Shown here: positions 1-7,008 of the stretch, one piece after another
How positions within the stretch are numbered: position 1 is the first letter of the stretch
Layout of the letters: every line of letters starts with the position of its first letter
Source of the DNA: Clostridia bacterium
GTDB lineage: Bacteria > Bacillota > Clostridia > Christensenellales > Aristaeellaceae
Assembly (NCBI GenBank): GCA_017551645.1
Contig: JAFZLE010000226.1
Coordinates: 1-11,644 of the forward strand
DNA length: 11,644 nucleotides
Direction of reading: 5' to 3'
Translations under genes and position numbers: made by a program
Notes under the pieces: generated by a model
The model's database searches: none
Told to the model about the DNA's origin: nothing
What the model saw: only the letters and a program-made list of their open reading frames with translations

Positions 1-1948
1 CCAGCAGCGCAAGCAGCAGCCAGAGCAGCCAGCCGTAAGAGCGCGTTGTATCCTCCGGCGTCTCGTCCCAGCCAGACGGGGCGTCATTCTCAGGCTCGGG
101 CGTATTCCCGTCGTCTTCGTCAGGCCATGAGGGCCCGGGCGTGTTTTCGGGCGGGTCGTCCGTCCGGTCGTCGTCCGGCCAGTTGGTGTCGTCCTCCTCC
201 GGAGCAGGAGACGGCGTGGGAGCTGGTGTGGGTGTGGGCGTAGGCGTGGGAGTGCTGCCGGACGGCGGGGGCGTCCGGTTTTCGGAGCTGCTGTGCCCGC
301 CGGCTTCATCGCCGCTTTCCCCCGTGTCAGAGGGAGTGGCGTCAAATGTCACCCAGCCGAAGCCCTTGAAATACACCTCGCACCATGCATGGGCGTTCTC
401 GCCCGTCAGTACGTTTTCTCCGCCCTCCTTGACCAGGTACCCCTCCACATACCGGGCGGGCAGCCCGGCGATGCGGGCCATAAGGGTCATGGCGGAAGCG
501 TAGTACATGCAGTAGCCGTTCATGCCGTGGAGCATGAACCAGCTGACAAAATCTTCCCCCTCCGGCACGTAACCGGGATTAAGGGTATACCGGCCGTTTT
601 GGCTCAGGTAATCCCGTATGGCCAGCGCCGTTTCATAGGGGGACGCGCTGCCCCGGACGATCTGCTCGGTAAGCTCGTGCACGCGCACATCCACGCCGGC
701 GGGCACGTCCCTGTTGATCAGTATGACGAAAGGCCAGTTATCGTCCTTATCGTCTTCGGCGGCGTTGATCGCGTCGGCGATCCCGGCTTCGTCCGCGTAT
801 TCCCAGTAATCGAAAGTATACGAGTCTCCGCCTTCCAGCCTGCGGGAAGCGAACATCTCGCCTATGTTGTTGTAGTAGACTTTCAGCCCGCTCTCGACGC
901 CGCTGGCGCGGTTGGGGGTGTACACTGCCCAGTACAGGTTGTCCCCGAGAATATCCACCGACGCGGTCCTGAGCTCGAAACCGGCTTTTTCGGAGCTTTT
1001 GTCCAGGTCAAACGCCTGCTCGTACTCGCCGCGGTACAGCAGTCCCTCTATTCCGGACAGCATGTACCTGCGGATCTTACCCGCCTTGTCCGTGTTGCTT
1101 TCGTCCACCCACGCCCGGCCGTTGTAGGTATAGCGTATCGAGCCCCTCAGGTAGAGCTTGCCTTCGGAAGTCACTTTCAGCACTTCGTCGCTGCGGGGAT
1201 AGGCGGGGCCGCCGAAAGTCTCGTTGCGGGTGCGCCAGCCGTATGAGCCTATGTTGAACGAGCGTCTTTGCTCCAGTTCGTCCCTGTCCAGGTTGAAGGT
1301 GTCTATCACGAGCCGTACCGCTTTGCGGGACGCGTTTTCCAGCGCAGGCACCGTCACTCCCTCTGGCACCAGCGCCCAGCTCAGCAGCGCCGCTATCAGC
1401 GCCAGGCTTATCATTGCCCGGTAGCCCGTGAGCCTCAGCCGTCCCGTGAGCGCGTACATGGAACACAGCGCGAAAACCGCCAGCACAAAATAGGTCTCGT
1501 TGGGCTTAAAGTCCGCGAACCAGAACAGCGCGAAACACATCAGCGCGATGGTTATAAGCAGGCTTACGCCTCTCAGGTCATTAAGCACTGTGTACGCGGC
1601 GACCATAAGGCACAGCGACAGGATCAGCGTGAGCTGGTCCACGTACGCTTCGCCCTCCCCCGCCTTTACGGCGTCTATTACCGTGCCCACATATGTTATG
1701 GGCTTCCAGCCGCCCAGCAGTTTTACGCCAGCGAACACCGCCAGAGCGGACAGAGTTATCCAGCCTGACAGCCTGGACACGCTCATGAGCCCCAGCACCG
1801 CCGCCGCCAGCAGGGTATAGCCGATCACATAACCGGCATCGGCGCCGCCCAGGTCCCACAGGTCGTACATCAGCGTTAGCGAAAAGCCGTACACGGCGGA
1901 AAGCACTATCGGCGCGAACCGCATCAGCGCCGTTTTAAGCCGTTTCAT
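1..1948 (-). CDS. Membrane-bound transglutaminase-like protein (TgpA type), C-terminus cut by window edge
   Basis: 649 codons are visible and the frame stays open to the left edge, so the C-terminus is missing. The N-terminal ~200 residues contain about six hydrophobic helices. An extracytoplasmic region follows, with a transglutaminase core near residues 440-540. The catalytic triad is readable: Cys480 in GYCMYYASA, His520 in NAHAWCEVY and Asp536 in VTFDATP. A Thr/Pro-rich, then acidic, linker follows (about 540-635), and a second hydrophobic segment (WLLWLLLALL) is cut by the edge. This is the TgpA layout: membrane helices, outside transglutaminase core, closing membrane helix. The ATG at 1948 lies inside the end of the DUF58 gene (14-nt overlap) and has GGAGG nine nt upstream, so the start is well supported and translation is probably coupled. 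The family suggests amide-bond formation or cleavage on envelope protein or peptidoglycan; the substrate is unknown. Confidence 0.9.
   Translation of the reverse strand, partial: MKRLKTALMRFAPIVLSAVYGFSLTLMYDLWDLGGADAGYVIGYTLLAAAVLGLMSVSRLSGWITLSALAVFAGVKLLGGWKPITYVGTVIDAVKAGEGEAYVDQLTLILSLCLMVAAYTVLNDLRGVSLLITIALMCFALFWFADFKPNETYFVLAVFALCSMYALTGRLRLTGYRAMISLALIAALLSWALVPEGVTVPALENASRKAVRLVIDTFNLDRDELEQRRSFNIGSYGWRTRNETFGGPAYPRSDEVLKVTSEGKLYLRGSIRYTYNGRAWVDESNTDKAGKIRRYMLSGIEGLLYRGEYEQAFDLDKSSEKAGFELRTASVDILGDNLYWAVYTPNRASGVESGLKVYYNNIGEMFASRRLEGGDSYTFDYWEYADEAGIADAINAAEDDKDDNWPFVILINRDVPAGVDVRVHELTEQIVRGSASPYETALAIRDYLSQNGRYTLNPGYVPEGEDFVSWFMLHGMNGYCMYYASAMTLMARIAGLPARYVEGYLVKEGGENVLTGENAHAWCEVYFKGFGWVTFDATPSDTGESGDEAGGHSSSENRTPPPSGSTPTPTPTPTPAPTPSPAPEEDDTNWPDDDRTDDPPENTPGPSWPDEDDGNTPEPENDAPSGWDETPEDTTRSYGWLLWLLLALL
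200..253 (-). repeat. Low-complexity Thr-Pro repeat coding tract
   Basis: Eighteen codons in the transglutaminase gene encode alternating Thr/Pro, then Ala/Ser-Pro, dipeptides (TPTPTPTPTPAPTPSPAP). On the plus strand this reads as a G-rich GTGTGGGT-like tract. It is the start of an extended spacer that turns Asp/Glu-rich and ends at the C-terminal membrane helix. Such a tract can expand or contract by slippage. Confidence 0.75.
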
Positions 1949-3104
1949 CGTCTTCCGCCTCCAGTGCGTACACGCTGACCGACACGCCCGCCGCGTCCAG
2001 GCGCGACAGCGTTTCGTCGTTTTCTCCCGGAACGCCCATCACGTACACAAGGCTGACCCCCAGAGAGGAATACATCCTGAGGCGTACGAGCATATCCGCC
2101 TCGCCGCCGTTAAGGGCGCTGGCCACCAGCACCGCGGCTGAAGTGGTCTGGCTGCGGCGCATGACCTCGCTGACCGCCGTCTTGAGCTGCGTGTCCCCAG
2201 CGGCGGCGATGTGCGCCAGCATGTCTTCCATGCGCGGCACGTCGTCCTCCGAAGCGGCAAAGATCTCGTTTGACCCTTCGTTAAGGCCCAGCAGCCTTAC
2301 GCTTTCCCCCGCTTTCAGGCACGCCCTGCACACGCTCAGCGCGCACTCGCACACCCCGTCTTTGCGGTTTAAAGTCTCTTCGTCATTGCCGAAAAGCCCC
2401 GCAGTAACGGGCAGCACCAGCACTTCGGGCCTCGCCGCCTCCTCGTAGGTCTTTACATAGGGCTTGAACGCGCCGGTATACGGGTCCACATAGCGCGTGC
2501 TCAGTTTCCAGTGCACGCGCTTGAGCGCGTCTCCCTTTATCCATTCCCGCACGCCCGCCGGTTCATTGGCGTCGTCGGACAGATGCACTTCCCCGGAACC
2601 CGATTCCCGCAGCGAATGCTCGGGCCTTTCCGTTTCGAATCCCATGGGCAGCACGGTGTAGCTCACGGAGCCGGCGCTTATCTTCCGGCTGAACACGAAC
2701 AGATTGAAAACATCCGTTATGTAAACGCGTCCTTCACCCGCGTTGAACACGCCCACATGGGCGGCGGGCAGCACGCACTGTCTTTCGTAACGGCAAAAAG
2801 GCGCGCCGCCGAAGCGCGCGCTCATCCCGGCGTCCGCCTGATACGCGGCGCTGCCTATGGGAAGGATGCCCTTGAACGAGAAAAACAGCTTAAGGCGGAT
2901 CTCTTCTCCCCGCCTTACCCTTTCTCCGCTCTGCGACGAGGTCACGTCAAGCGTAGCCAGCGCCGGCAACAGGCTGACAAGCGCCAGGATCAGCATCAGC
3001 CCCATGCACACCGCGCCCATGAGCAGCAGGCGGCTGCCCAGCGTAAGCGCGATGACCGCTATGGTGGCGGCCGCCGCCATGAAATTGACCGTTCTGCGTC
3101 TCAC
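1935..3104 (-). CDS. DUF58 domain protein of a MoxR/DUF58/transglutaminase operon
   Basis: 389 residues. Two adjacent hydrophobic helices occupy about residues 8-50, followed by a beta-rich region and the DUF58 core. The family signature is seen at about residues 185-204 as VREWIKGDALKRVHWKLSTR, matching the usual R-x-Y/W-x-x-G-D-x-x-R-x-I/V-H-W-K-x-S-A/T-R block. The region after it (about 225-385) alternates hydrophobic strands and helices, as expected of the von Willebrand A-like fold often assigned to this family. The GTG start at 3104 overlaps the TGA of the upstream AAA+ gene in a GTGA junction. No good Shine-Dalgarno is visible there, so expression probably depends on translational coupling; an ATG at residue 9 is the alternative start. 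DUF58 proteins usually pair with MoxR ATPases, and the adjacency here supports a shared complex at the membrane. The molecular activity is unknown. Confidence 0.9.
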   Translation of the reverse strand: MRRRTVNFMAAAATIAVIALTLGSRLLLMGAVCMGLMLILALVSLLPALATLDVTSSQSGERVRRGEEIRLKLFFSFKGILPIGSAAYQADAGMSARFGGAPFCRYERQCVLPAAHVGVFNAGEGRVYITDVFNLFVFSRKISAGSVSYTVLPMGFETERPEHSLRESGSGEVHLSDDANEPAGVREWIKGDALKRVHWKLSTRYVDPYTGAFKPYVKTYEEAARPEVLVLPVTAGLFGNDEETLNRKDGVCECALSVCRACLKAGESVRLLGLNEGSNEIFAASEDDVPRMEDMLAHIAAAGDTQLKTAVSEVMRRSQTTSAAVLVASALNGGEADMLVRLRMYSSLGVSLVYVMGVPGENDETLSRLDAAGVSVSVYALEAEDDETA

Positions 3105-4054
3105 TTTGCGCGTACCGGTACCGGCAGCGAGGCGATAAGCCGCGTGAGCGCCTTTTCCTCGCTGGCGTTTTTCTGGCTTATGCGCGCCTCCGGGCTCAGG
3201 GCCAGACGGTGGGCGAGCACCGGGGAAGCCAGCGTCCGCACGTCCTCAGGCATTACGTAGTCCCGCCCTTCCATAAGCGCCTTAGCCTGCGCGGCTCGCA
3301 TGAGCGCTATGGCACCTCGGGTGGAAATGCCCCTGCCGAACAGTTTCGCGCTGCGGGAAGCCTGGGCGATATTGGTTATGTACATGCGCATTTCCTTGGA
3401 CACCTTTACCTGGGTGACCTGCTGCTGCAGGGAAAGTATGTCGTCAGCACCGCAGACAGGAGATATCTCTTCCACGCGGCTCTTGGCGCCCCTGTACATC
3501 TCAAGCACCTTGAGTTCTTCTTCCCGGCTGGGATAGCCGATCTCTATGCGCATGAAAAACCTGTCCAGCTGCGCTTCGGGCAAAGGATACGTGCCCACGA
3601 AATCCACCGGGTTCTGAGTGGCCAGCACCATGAACGGCTGGGGCAGCGGCATGGTTTCGCCGTCCGCCGTGACCTGTCCTTCCTGCATGACTTCAAGCAG
3701 GCTGGACTGGGTCTTGGGAGAAGTGCGGTTGATCTCGTCCGCCAGAAGCAGGTTGCTGAACACCGCGCCCTGCCTGAAACTCATCTCTCCCGTTTTGAAA
3801 TCCAGCGCGCTGTATCCCGTAACGTCGGAAGGCGTTACATCGGGCGTGAACTGTATGCGTTTGAAGCTGAGGGCCAGGCTGCGGGCAAAGGCAGACGCCA
3901 GGGTGGTCTTGCCCACGCCGGGCACGTCCTCTATCAGCACATGCCCGCCGCATAAAAGGGCGTTAAACAGCAATTCCACCGCATCGTCCTTGCCCACTAT
4001 CGCCTGGGCTATATTGGTCTCAAGCTCCTGTAAAAGCGTTTGGGCTGAAAGCAT
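3101..4054 (-). CDS. MoxR-family AAA+ ATPase
   Basis: 317 residues, a normal MoxR length. Readable motifs are Walker A (EDVPGVGKTT, residues 42-51, Lys49), Walker B (LLLADE, 102-107, followed by INR), sensor 1 (ATQNP, Asn148) and the arginine-containing LDRFFMR block (163-169). These are the typical blocks of MoxR proteins. The frame is open further upstream to 4192, but that extension would run through the terminator and into the tRNA. The ATG at 4054 has GGAGGA six nt before it (plus-strand 4061-4066), which settles the start. It is the first gene of the operon and overlaps DUF58 by 4 nt. MoxR ATPases are thought to act as chaperone-like remodellers for partner proteins, here most likely the DUF58 and transglutaminase products. 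Its client is not known. Confidence 0.95.
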   Translation of the reverse strand: MLSAQTLLQELETNIAQAIVGKDDAVELLFNALLCGGHVLIEDVPGVGKTTLASAFARSLALSFKRIQFTPDVTPSDVTGYSALDFKTGEMSFRQGAVFSNLLLADEINRTSPKTQSSLLEVMQEGQVTADGETMPLPQPFMVLATQNPVDFVGTYPLPEAQLDRFFMRIEIGYPSREEELKVLEMYRGAKSRVEEISPVCGADDILSLQQQVTQVKVSKEMRMYITNIAQASRSAKLFGRGISTRGAIALMRAAQAKALMEGRDYVMPEDVRTLASPVLAHRLALSPEARISQKNASEEKALTRLIASLPVPVRAK

Positions 4055-4060
4055 TTTGAT

Positions 4061-4066
4061 TCCTCC
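4061..4066 (-). promoter_or_regulatory. Ribosome binding site fixing the MoxR start
   Basis: The minus strand reads GGAGGA followed by ATCAAA and ATG at 4054. The perfect match and six-nt spacing fix the start here and rule out the in-frame extension toward the tRNA gene. Confidence 0.85.
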
Positions 4067-4075
4067 GTAAACTGT

Positions 4076-4105
4076 CGCGATCGCGTGTCGAAACGTTTTG
4101 ACGTT
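4076..4105 (-). promoter_or_regulatory. Two dyads in the MoxR operon leader
   Basis: The 70-nt leader between the tRNA terminator and the MoxR ribosome binding site contains the perfect palindrome CGCGATCGCG (4076-4085) and an inverted repeat AACGT-TTTG-ACGTT (4092-4105, plus strand). A TTGACA -35-like hexamer reads on the minus strand at 4131-4126, but no reasonable -10 follows at 16-18 nt. The leader is GC-rich and the operon promoter is therefore not clear. The dyads could be regulator sites or weak RNA hairpins; their function is inferred only from symmetry and position. Confidence 0.3.
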
Positions 4106-4132
4106 CCCGGCAGCGCAAGTGTTCCTGTCAAC

Positions 4133-4162
4133 AAAAAAGCGCCCTGCCTGACAGCAGGGCGC
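4133..4162 (-). terminator. Rho-independent terminator of tRNA-Val
   Basis: On the minus strand a perfect 9-bp stem (GCGCCCTGC / GCAGGGCGC) with a 6-nt loop is followed at once by six T residues. It begins 6 nt past the tRNA 3' end. It ends the tRNA transcript, and any read-through from the carboxypeptidase genes, before the MoxR operon. Confidence 0.9.
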
Positions 4163-4168
4163 GGAGCG

Positions 4169-4242
4169 TGGGGTTAAATGGGCTCGAACCATCGACCTTC
4201 ACGATGTCAACGTGACGCTCTGACCAACTGAGCTATAACCCC
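4169..4242 (-). tRNA. tRNA-Val (anticodon GAC)
   Basis: 74 nt with a complete cloverleaf on the minus strand: acceptor GGGGTTA/TAACCCC (7 bp), D-stem GCTC/GAGC, anticodon stem TCACG/CGTGA with loop TTGACAT (anticodon GAC, reading GUC and GUU valine codons), a 5-nt variable loop AGGTC, T-stem GATGG/CCATT with loop TTCGAGC, and discriminator A. CCA is not encoded (the next bases are CGC), so it must be added by the CCA-adding enzyme. It stands alone between the carboxypeptidase genes and the MoxR operon, with its own promoter and terminator. Confidence 0.96.
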
Positions 4243-4255
4243 GAAACGCCCGTGT

Positions 4256-4264
4256 ATTATATCA
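4256..4264 (-). promoter_or_regulatory. Extended -10 promoter of tRNA-Val
   Basis: The minus strand reads TGATATAAT, an ideal extended -10 element. Its last base lies 13 nt before the mature tRNA, which puts the start of transcription about 7 nt upstream of the tRNA. The bases at the -35 position (around GCGCAC) do not match the consensus, so the TG extension probably compensates. Confidence 0.7.
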
Positions 4265-4316
4265 TAGTCCGCAGCCCTGTGCGCGTTTTTAACGAAATTT
4301 AACGTTGCCGTCGGGT

Positions 4317-5828
4317 CTATCCGCGTTTTTTCGCCGCCTTCTGCTGCGCTTCCTGCCGCTTCATGCGCCGGGCGTATTCCCGCTTCCTGCGCTCGAAGGC
4401 CGCCTTGCGCGCCCGGTTGATGCGGTTGCGTTTCTGCTTTGCCCGGGCGATCAGGAAGATGACGACGCCTATGATAACGATGTAGATCAGCCAGCTGGCG
4501 GGATTGTGGCGGGGAGAGAAGAACCTTAAGACAGGCTTGTCTTCCAGCCATTCGTCCAGCACCTCGTCGGTGGTGGGCGGCTGCATCTCCACGTCCCTGG
4601 CCGCGACCACGCTGCCTTCGTAGACCGCGCCGTCAAGCCCCGTGAACGTAGCCGTGCCCAGAACATCTCCCGCCTTTAACGGCGCGGTCACGTCCCGGTT
4701 GAATTCCACCACGATCCTGTGGGCGAAATCCTTTGTTATCTCGTCCAGCCTGACCGGGTCCGCCAAGTCGCTCTTCAGATAGCCTTCGGTATAGCCGGCG
4801 GGTATGTCAGTGATGCTGAGCTCCACGTGCCCGTTGCCCGGATCGTCCTTCGCGGCCTTCCTGACCGTTACGGACAGCAGGCTGGAATCGCTCATCTGGC
4901 ACAGTTCCTTGAAGCTCAAAAAACCGTACTGCAGGAAACCGTATTTGAACATGCGGATGCAGTCAGTGAATGCCTCCACATATGTCTTGTCTGCTTCATC
5001 TATCTTGACCGGGTTGTAGCATACGGCGATCAGCGTGACGCCGTTTTGCTCCGCCGCGCCCACAAAGGAGCGCCCCGCCGCCTTGGTATAGCCGGTCTTT
5101 ACGCCTATCGCGGGCGCGTAGTACAGCCTTTTGTTCTCCAGGAGCAGGTCGTACTTGGACTCGAACTTCTTGCCGTCCGGCCAGAAAGAACTGTAAACGG
5201 TGTAGGAAGTCGCCGCGACTATTGAACGGAAAGTGGCGTCCTGCATGGCGTAAGCTGTAATTTTGGCCATGTCCCGGGCGGTGGTGTAATGGTTGACCTC
5301 GTGCAGGCCGTGGGGATTGGTAAAGTGGGTGTTGCGCTCGCTAAGGCCCAGATCCGCCGCTTTCTGGTTCATCAGCTTCACGAACTCGGTTACGTTGCCG
5401 CTCACCAGCTGCGCCACCGCCAGCGCGGCGTCATTGCCGCTGGAGAGCATCATGCCGTACAGCAGGTCCATGAACGTCATGCTGTCGCCGGGCGTCAGGC
5501 CCATTTTGGACGAGTCGCTGGACACGGTGATATTGCTGGGGATAACTATCATCTCGTCCAGCACGCCGTTGGCCCGCGCCCATTCTATGCCCAGTATGCA
5601 GGTCACTATTTTGGTGGTGGAAGCGGGATAGCGCCTTTCGTCCGCGTTCTTTTCAAACAGCACGTCGCCGGTCAGTGCGTTTATGAGTATGCAGCCCCTG
5701 CCGTACAGATGCCCCGCCTGCAGGTTTTCCGGCGTTTCCACGGAATAGTCCGTGGGGGTCACCGCCAGGGCAGACAGTCCGAATATGATGGTCAGCGCCA
5801 GCAGCGCGCTAAGTATGCGTTTTAACAA
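4317..5828 (-). CDS. D-alanyl-D-alanine carboxypeptidase (DacA/DacF-like PBP) with C-terminal membrane helix and basic tail
   Basis: 503 residues, longer than most low-molecular-weight PBPs. A signal peptide or anchor occupies residues 1-22. The penicilloyl-serine transferase motifs are intact: S70-T-T-K73, S130-G-N132 and K244-T-G246. A beta-rich region at about 305-415 resembles the PBP5 C-terminal domain. It is followed by a membrane helix at about 445-462 and a 40-residue tail in which roughly half the residues are Lys or Arg. The family removes the terminal D-Ala from peptidoglycan stem pentapeptides outside the membrane. The usual DacA ending is an amphipathic helix; a true membrane span plus a basic, probably cytoplasmic tail is unusual. 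The start is TTG at 5828, six nt after GGAGG and 12 nt after the stop of the paralogous gene upstream, so the two are co-transcribed. Confidence 0.93.
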   Translation of the reverse strand: MLKRILSALLALTIIFGLSALAVTPTDYSVETPENLQAGHLYGRGCILINALTGDVLFEKNADERRYPASTTKIVTCILGIEWARANGVLDEMIVIPSNITVSSDSSKMGLTPGDSMTFMDLLYGMMLSSGNDAALAVAQLVSGNVTEFVKLMNQKAADLGLSERNTHFTNPHGLHEVNHYTTARDMAKITAYAMQDATFRSIVAATSYTVYSSFWPDGKKFESKYDLLLENKRLYYAPAIGVKTGYTKAAGRSFVGAAEQNGVTLIAVCYNPVKIDEADKTYVEAFTDCIRMFKYGFLQYGFLSFKELCQMSDSSLLSVTVRKAAKDDPGNGHVELSITDIPAGYTEGYLKSDLADPVRLDEITKDFAHRIVVEFNRDVTAPLKAGDVLGTATFTGLDGAVYEGSVVAARDVEMQPPTTDEVLDEWLEDKPVLRFFSPRHNPASWLIYIVIIGVVIFLIARAKQKRNRINRARKAAFERRKREYARRMKRQEAQQKAAKKRG

Positions 5829-5840
5829 GTTGCCCCTCCG

Positions 5841-6704
5841 TCAGTCTCTGCCTTCAAGCAGCTGAAAGCCGTATTCAAAAAGCGTTTTCGCGTCGATCCA
5901 TTTTTCGTTCTTGGTGAACCCGCAGTGCATTATCACAACGATGAGTTCCCTGCCGTCCTTGACCGCGGCTCCCACGAAGCACTGCCCCGCCTGGGAAGTG
6001 TAACCGGTCTTTATGCCCCTGGCGTAAGGGTAGTAGTACTTGGTTGAAAAATCCGTGATGCCGTAGTGGTGGTCCAGGAACAGTTCGCCCCTTTTGCTGG
6101 TGGGCGCCATGGTGTAGCCGGTGGAGAAGGTTATCTCCCTGAACAGGTCGTTCTCAAGGCAGTACTGCGTGAGTTTGGCCATATCCCTGCAGGTAGTGTA
6201 ATGCTGGGCGGAATGCAGCCCGTGGGCGTTGGTGAAGTGGGTGGAATCCATGCCCAGCTCTTCGGCCTTTTTGTTCATTTCCGCAACGAATGCCTTGACC
6301 GACCCGCTGGTCAGTTCCGCTATTGCGTTGGCGGCGTCGTTGCCGGAATTGTATATAAGCCCGTACCACAGATCGCGCAGGGGCATCTTTTCCCCGTAAT
6401 ACACGGGCACCCTGGTGGAATCAAGGGATATGTCCCCGGCGGAAGCGGGCACGGTTATCATTTCACGCCCGTCCTTTGTCTCTATGGACACGATAAGCGT
6501 CATTATTTTGGTCGTTGAAGCGGGGTAGCGGCGGGTATCCGCGTTTTTCTCAAACAGCACCTCTCCCGTTTCCGCGTCCACGAGTATGCATGAATCACTG
6601 TAAAGCGCATACGGATACTCTGCCCGCGCCGCATCGGTCTTCTCCTCAGCAGCACCGGCCAGGCAGAATAACACGCACAGTATCAGCGCGACAGCGCGTT
6701 TCAC
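5841..6704 (-). CDS. D-alanyl-D-alanine carboxypeptidase, short form (serine-type PBP)
   Basis: 287 residues from the preferred GTG at 6704. A secretory signal peptide is visible at 1-19 (KR, hydrophobic run, AGA). The active-site motifs are S63-T-T-K66, S120-G-N122 and K232-T-G234, in the expected order and spacing. The HGLH and HYTT.RDMAKL blocks common to DacF/DacA proteins are present. The protein stops shortly after the catalytic domain: it has no PBP5-type C-terminal domain and no membrane anchor, so it is probably released or held only through its signal region. It is clearly paralogous to the following gene, with shared stretches such as LFEKNAD and RRYPASTTKI. A GTG three codons upstream (6713) is possible but abuts the Shine-Dalgarno with no spacing. 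It is the first gene of the two-gene unit. Confidence 0.93.
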   Translation of the reverse strand: MKRAVALILCVLFCLAGAAEEKTDAARAEYPYALYSDSCILVDAETGEVLFEKNADTRRYPASTTKIMTLIVSIETKDGREMITVPASAGDISLDSTRVPVYYGEKMPLRDLWYGLIYNSGNDAANAIAELTSGSVKAFVAEMNKKAEELGMDSTHFTNAHGLHSAQHYTTCRDMAKLTQYCLENDLFREITFSTGYTMAPTSKRGELFLDHHYGITDFSTKYYYPYARGIKTGYTSQAGQCFVGAAVKDGRELIVVIMHCGFTKNEKWIDAKTLFEYGFQLLEGRD

Positions 6705-6718
6705 AGCATTCACCTCCC
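6705..6718 (-). promoter_or_regulatory. Ribosome binding site deciding the start of the short carboxypeptidase
   Basis: The minus strand reads GGGAGGTG, then AATGCT, then GTG at 6704. The six-nt spacing favours this GTG. The GTG at 6713 overlaps the GGGAGGTG element itself and would have no spacing. Confidence 0.65.
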
Positions 6719-6733
6719 AGTATAGGCCAGTAT

Positions 6734-6742
6734 ATTATATCA
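6734..6742 (-). promoter_or_regulatory. Extended -10 promoter of the carboxypeptidase genes
   Basis: The minus strand reads TGATATAAT, giving a predicted start of transcription near 6727 and a leader of about 22 nt that contains the ribosome binding site. At 17-nt spacing the -35 position reads GTCAAA, a poor match, so this is probably a TG-dependent promoter. Confidence 0.6.
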
Positions 6743-6814
6743 AAATATTACAGAGGTTTGACGATTTTTATGTTAAATGTGTTCCATATTCGCAGTTTTC
6801 AGGCACCGCGGCGC

Positions 6815-6844
6815 TTGAAACACGAAACGGTGAAATGGTATAAT
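6815..6844 (+). promoter_or_regulatory. Strong plus-strand promoter with no obvious dedicated gene
   Basis: TTGAAA (6815-6820), an 18-nt spacer ending in TGG, and TATAAT (6839-6844). This is the best complete promoter in the window, with five of six consensus bases at -35, a full -10 and a TG extension. Transcription would start near 6851, about 200 nt before the CotH start codon, giving a long leader or a separate small RNA. No coding region with a ribosome binding site follows immediately. Confidence 0.6.
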
Positions 6845-6940
6845 CGTCCCGTGAACGCAGCCGGGGCGGGGCGAACGTATGCGCCGGAAGGCAGTTACGC
6901 ACGGGCACACTCGGAACAGCACGGGGCCGGCTCTGTCCCG

Positions 6941-6951
6941 TTTACAGTAAA
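6941..6951. promoter_or_regulatory. Dyad TTTAC-A-GTAAA, possible operator
   Basis: A perfect 5-1-5 inverted repeat lying about 50-60 nt upstream of the predicted start from the 6986-6994 promoter. Position and symmetry suit a regulator site. It is short and could be chance; no regulator gene is present in the window. Confidence 0.3.
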
Positions 6952-6985
6952 TTAACCGTTTTTGCCTTTATCCGGCAGATAAATA

Positions 6986-6994
6986 TGATATAAT
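6986..6994 (+). promoter_or_regulatory. Extended -10 promoter of the CotH-VTC-DUF4956 genes
   Basis: TGATATAAT, preceded by AAATA, predicts a start of transcription near 7001 and a 47-nt leader before the ATG at 7048. The -35 position at 17-nt spacing reads CTTTAT, which is weak. The nine-base core is identical to that of the tRNA-Val and carboxypeptidase promoters. Confidence 0.6.
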
Positions 6995-7008
6995 GACCAG
7001 GATATTGT

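Noticed and set aside
200..253. G-rich tandem repeat as a possible CRISPR or minisatellite array
   Set aside because: There are no spacers and the repeat unit is a two-codon Thr-Pro pattern in frame with the transglutaminase.
293..1246. Long plus-strand open frame opposite the transglutaminase gene
   Set aside because: It has no ribosome binding site and no recognisable domain. It mirrors the third-position GC bias of the minus-strand gene, which has a complete catalytic triad.
4076..4085. GCGATCGC octamer, known as HIP1 in cyanobacteria
   Set aside because: Only one copy was noticed, and nothing else in the window is cyanobacterial.
4126..4131. TTGACA (minus strand) as the -35 of a MoxR promoter
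   Set aside because: No -10-like hexamer is found 16-18 nt downstream. The sequence lies just after the T-run of the tRNA terminator.
4055..4192. N-terminal extension of the MoxR protein
   Set aside because: It would translate through the tRNA terminator and into the tRNA. The ATG at 4054 has an ideal ribosome binding site and gives the usual MoxR N-terminus.
4270..4316. Terminator after the downstream carboxypeptidase gene
   Set aside because: The only dyad is a 4-bp AACG/CGTT stem without a following T-run on the minus strand. The carboxypeptidase transcript may instead run through the tRNA to its terminator.
6851..6955. Possible leaderless 34-codon gene starting with GTG at the predicted transcription start 6851
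   Set aside because: The frame has no family signal and no ribosome binding site. Coincidence of a GTG with a predicted start is weak evidence.
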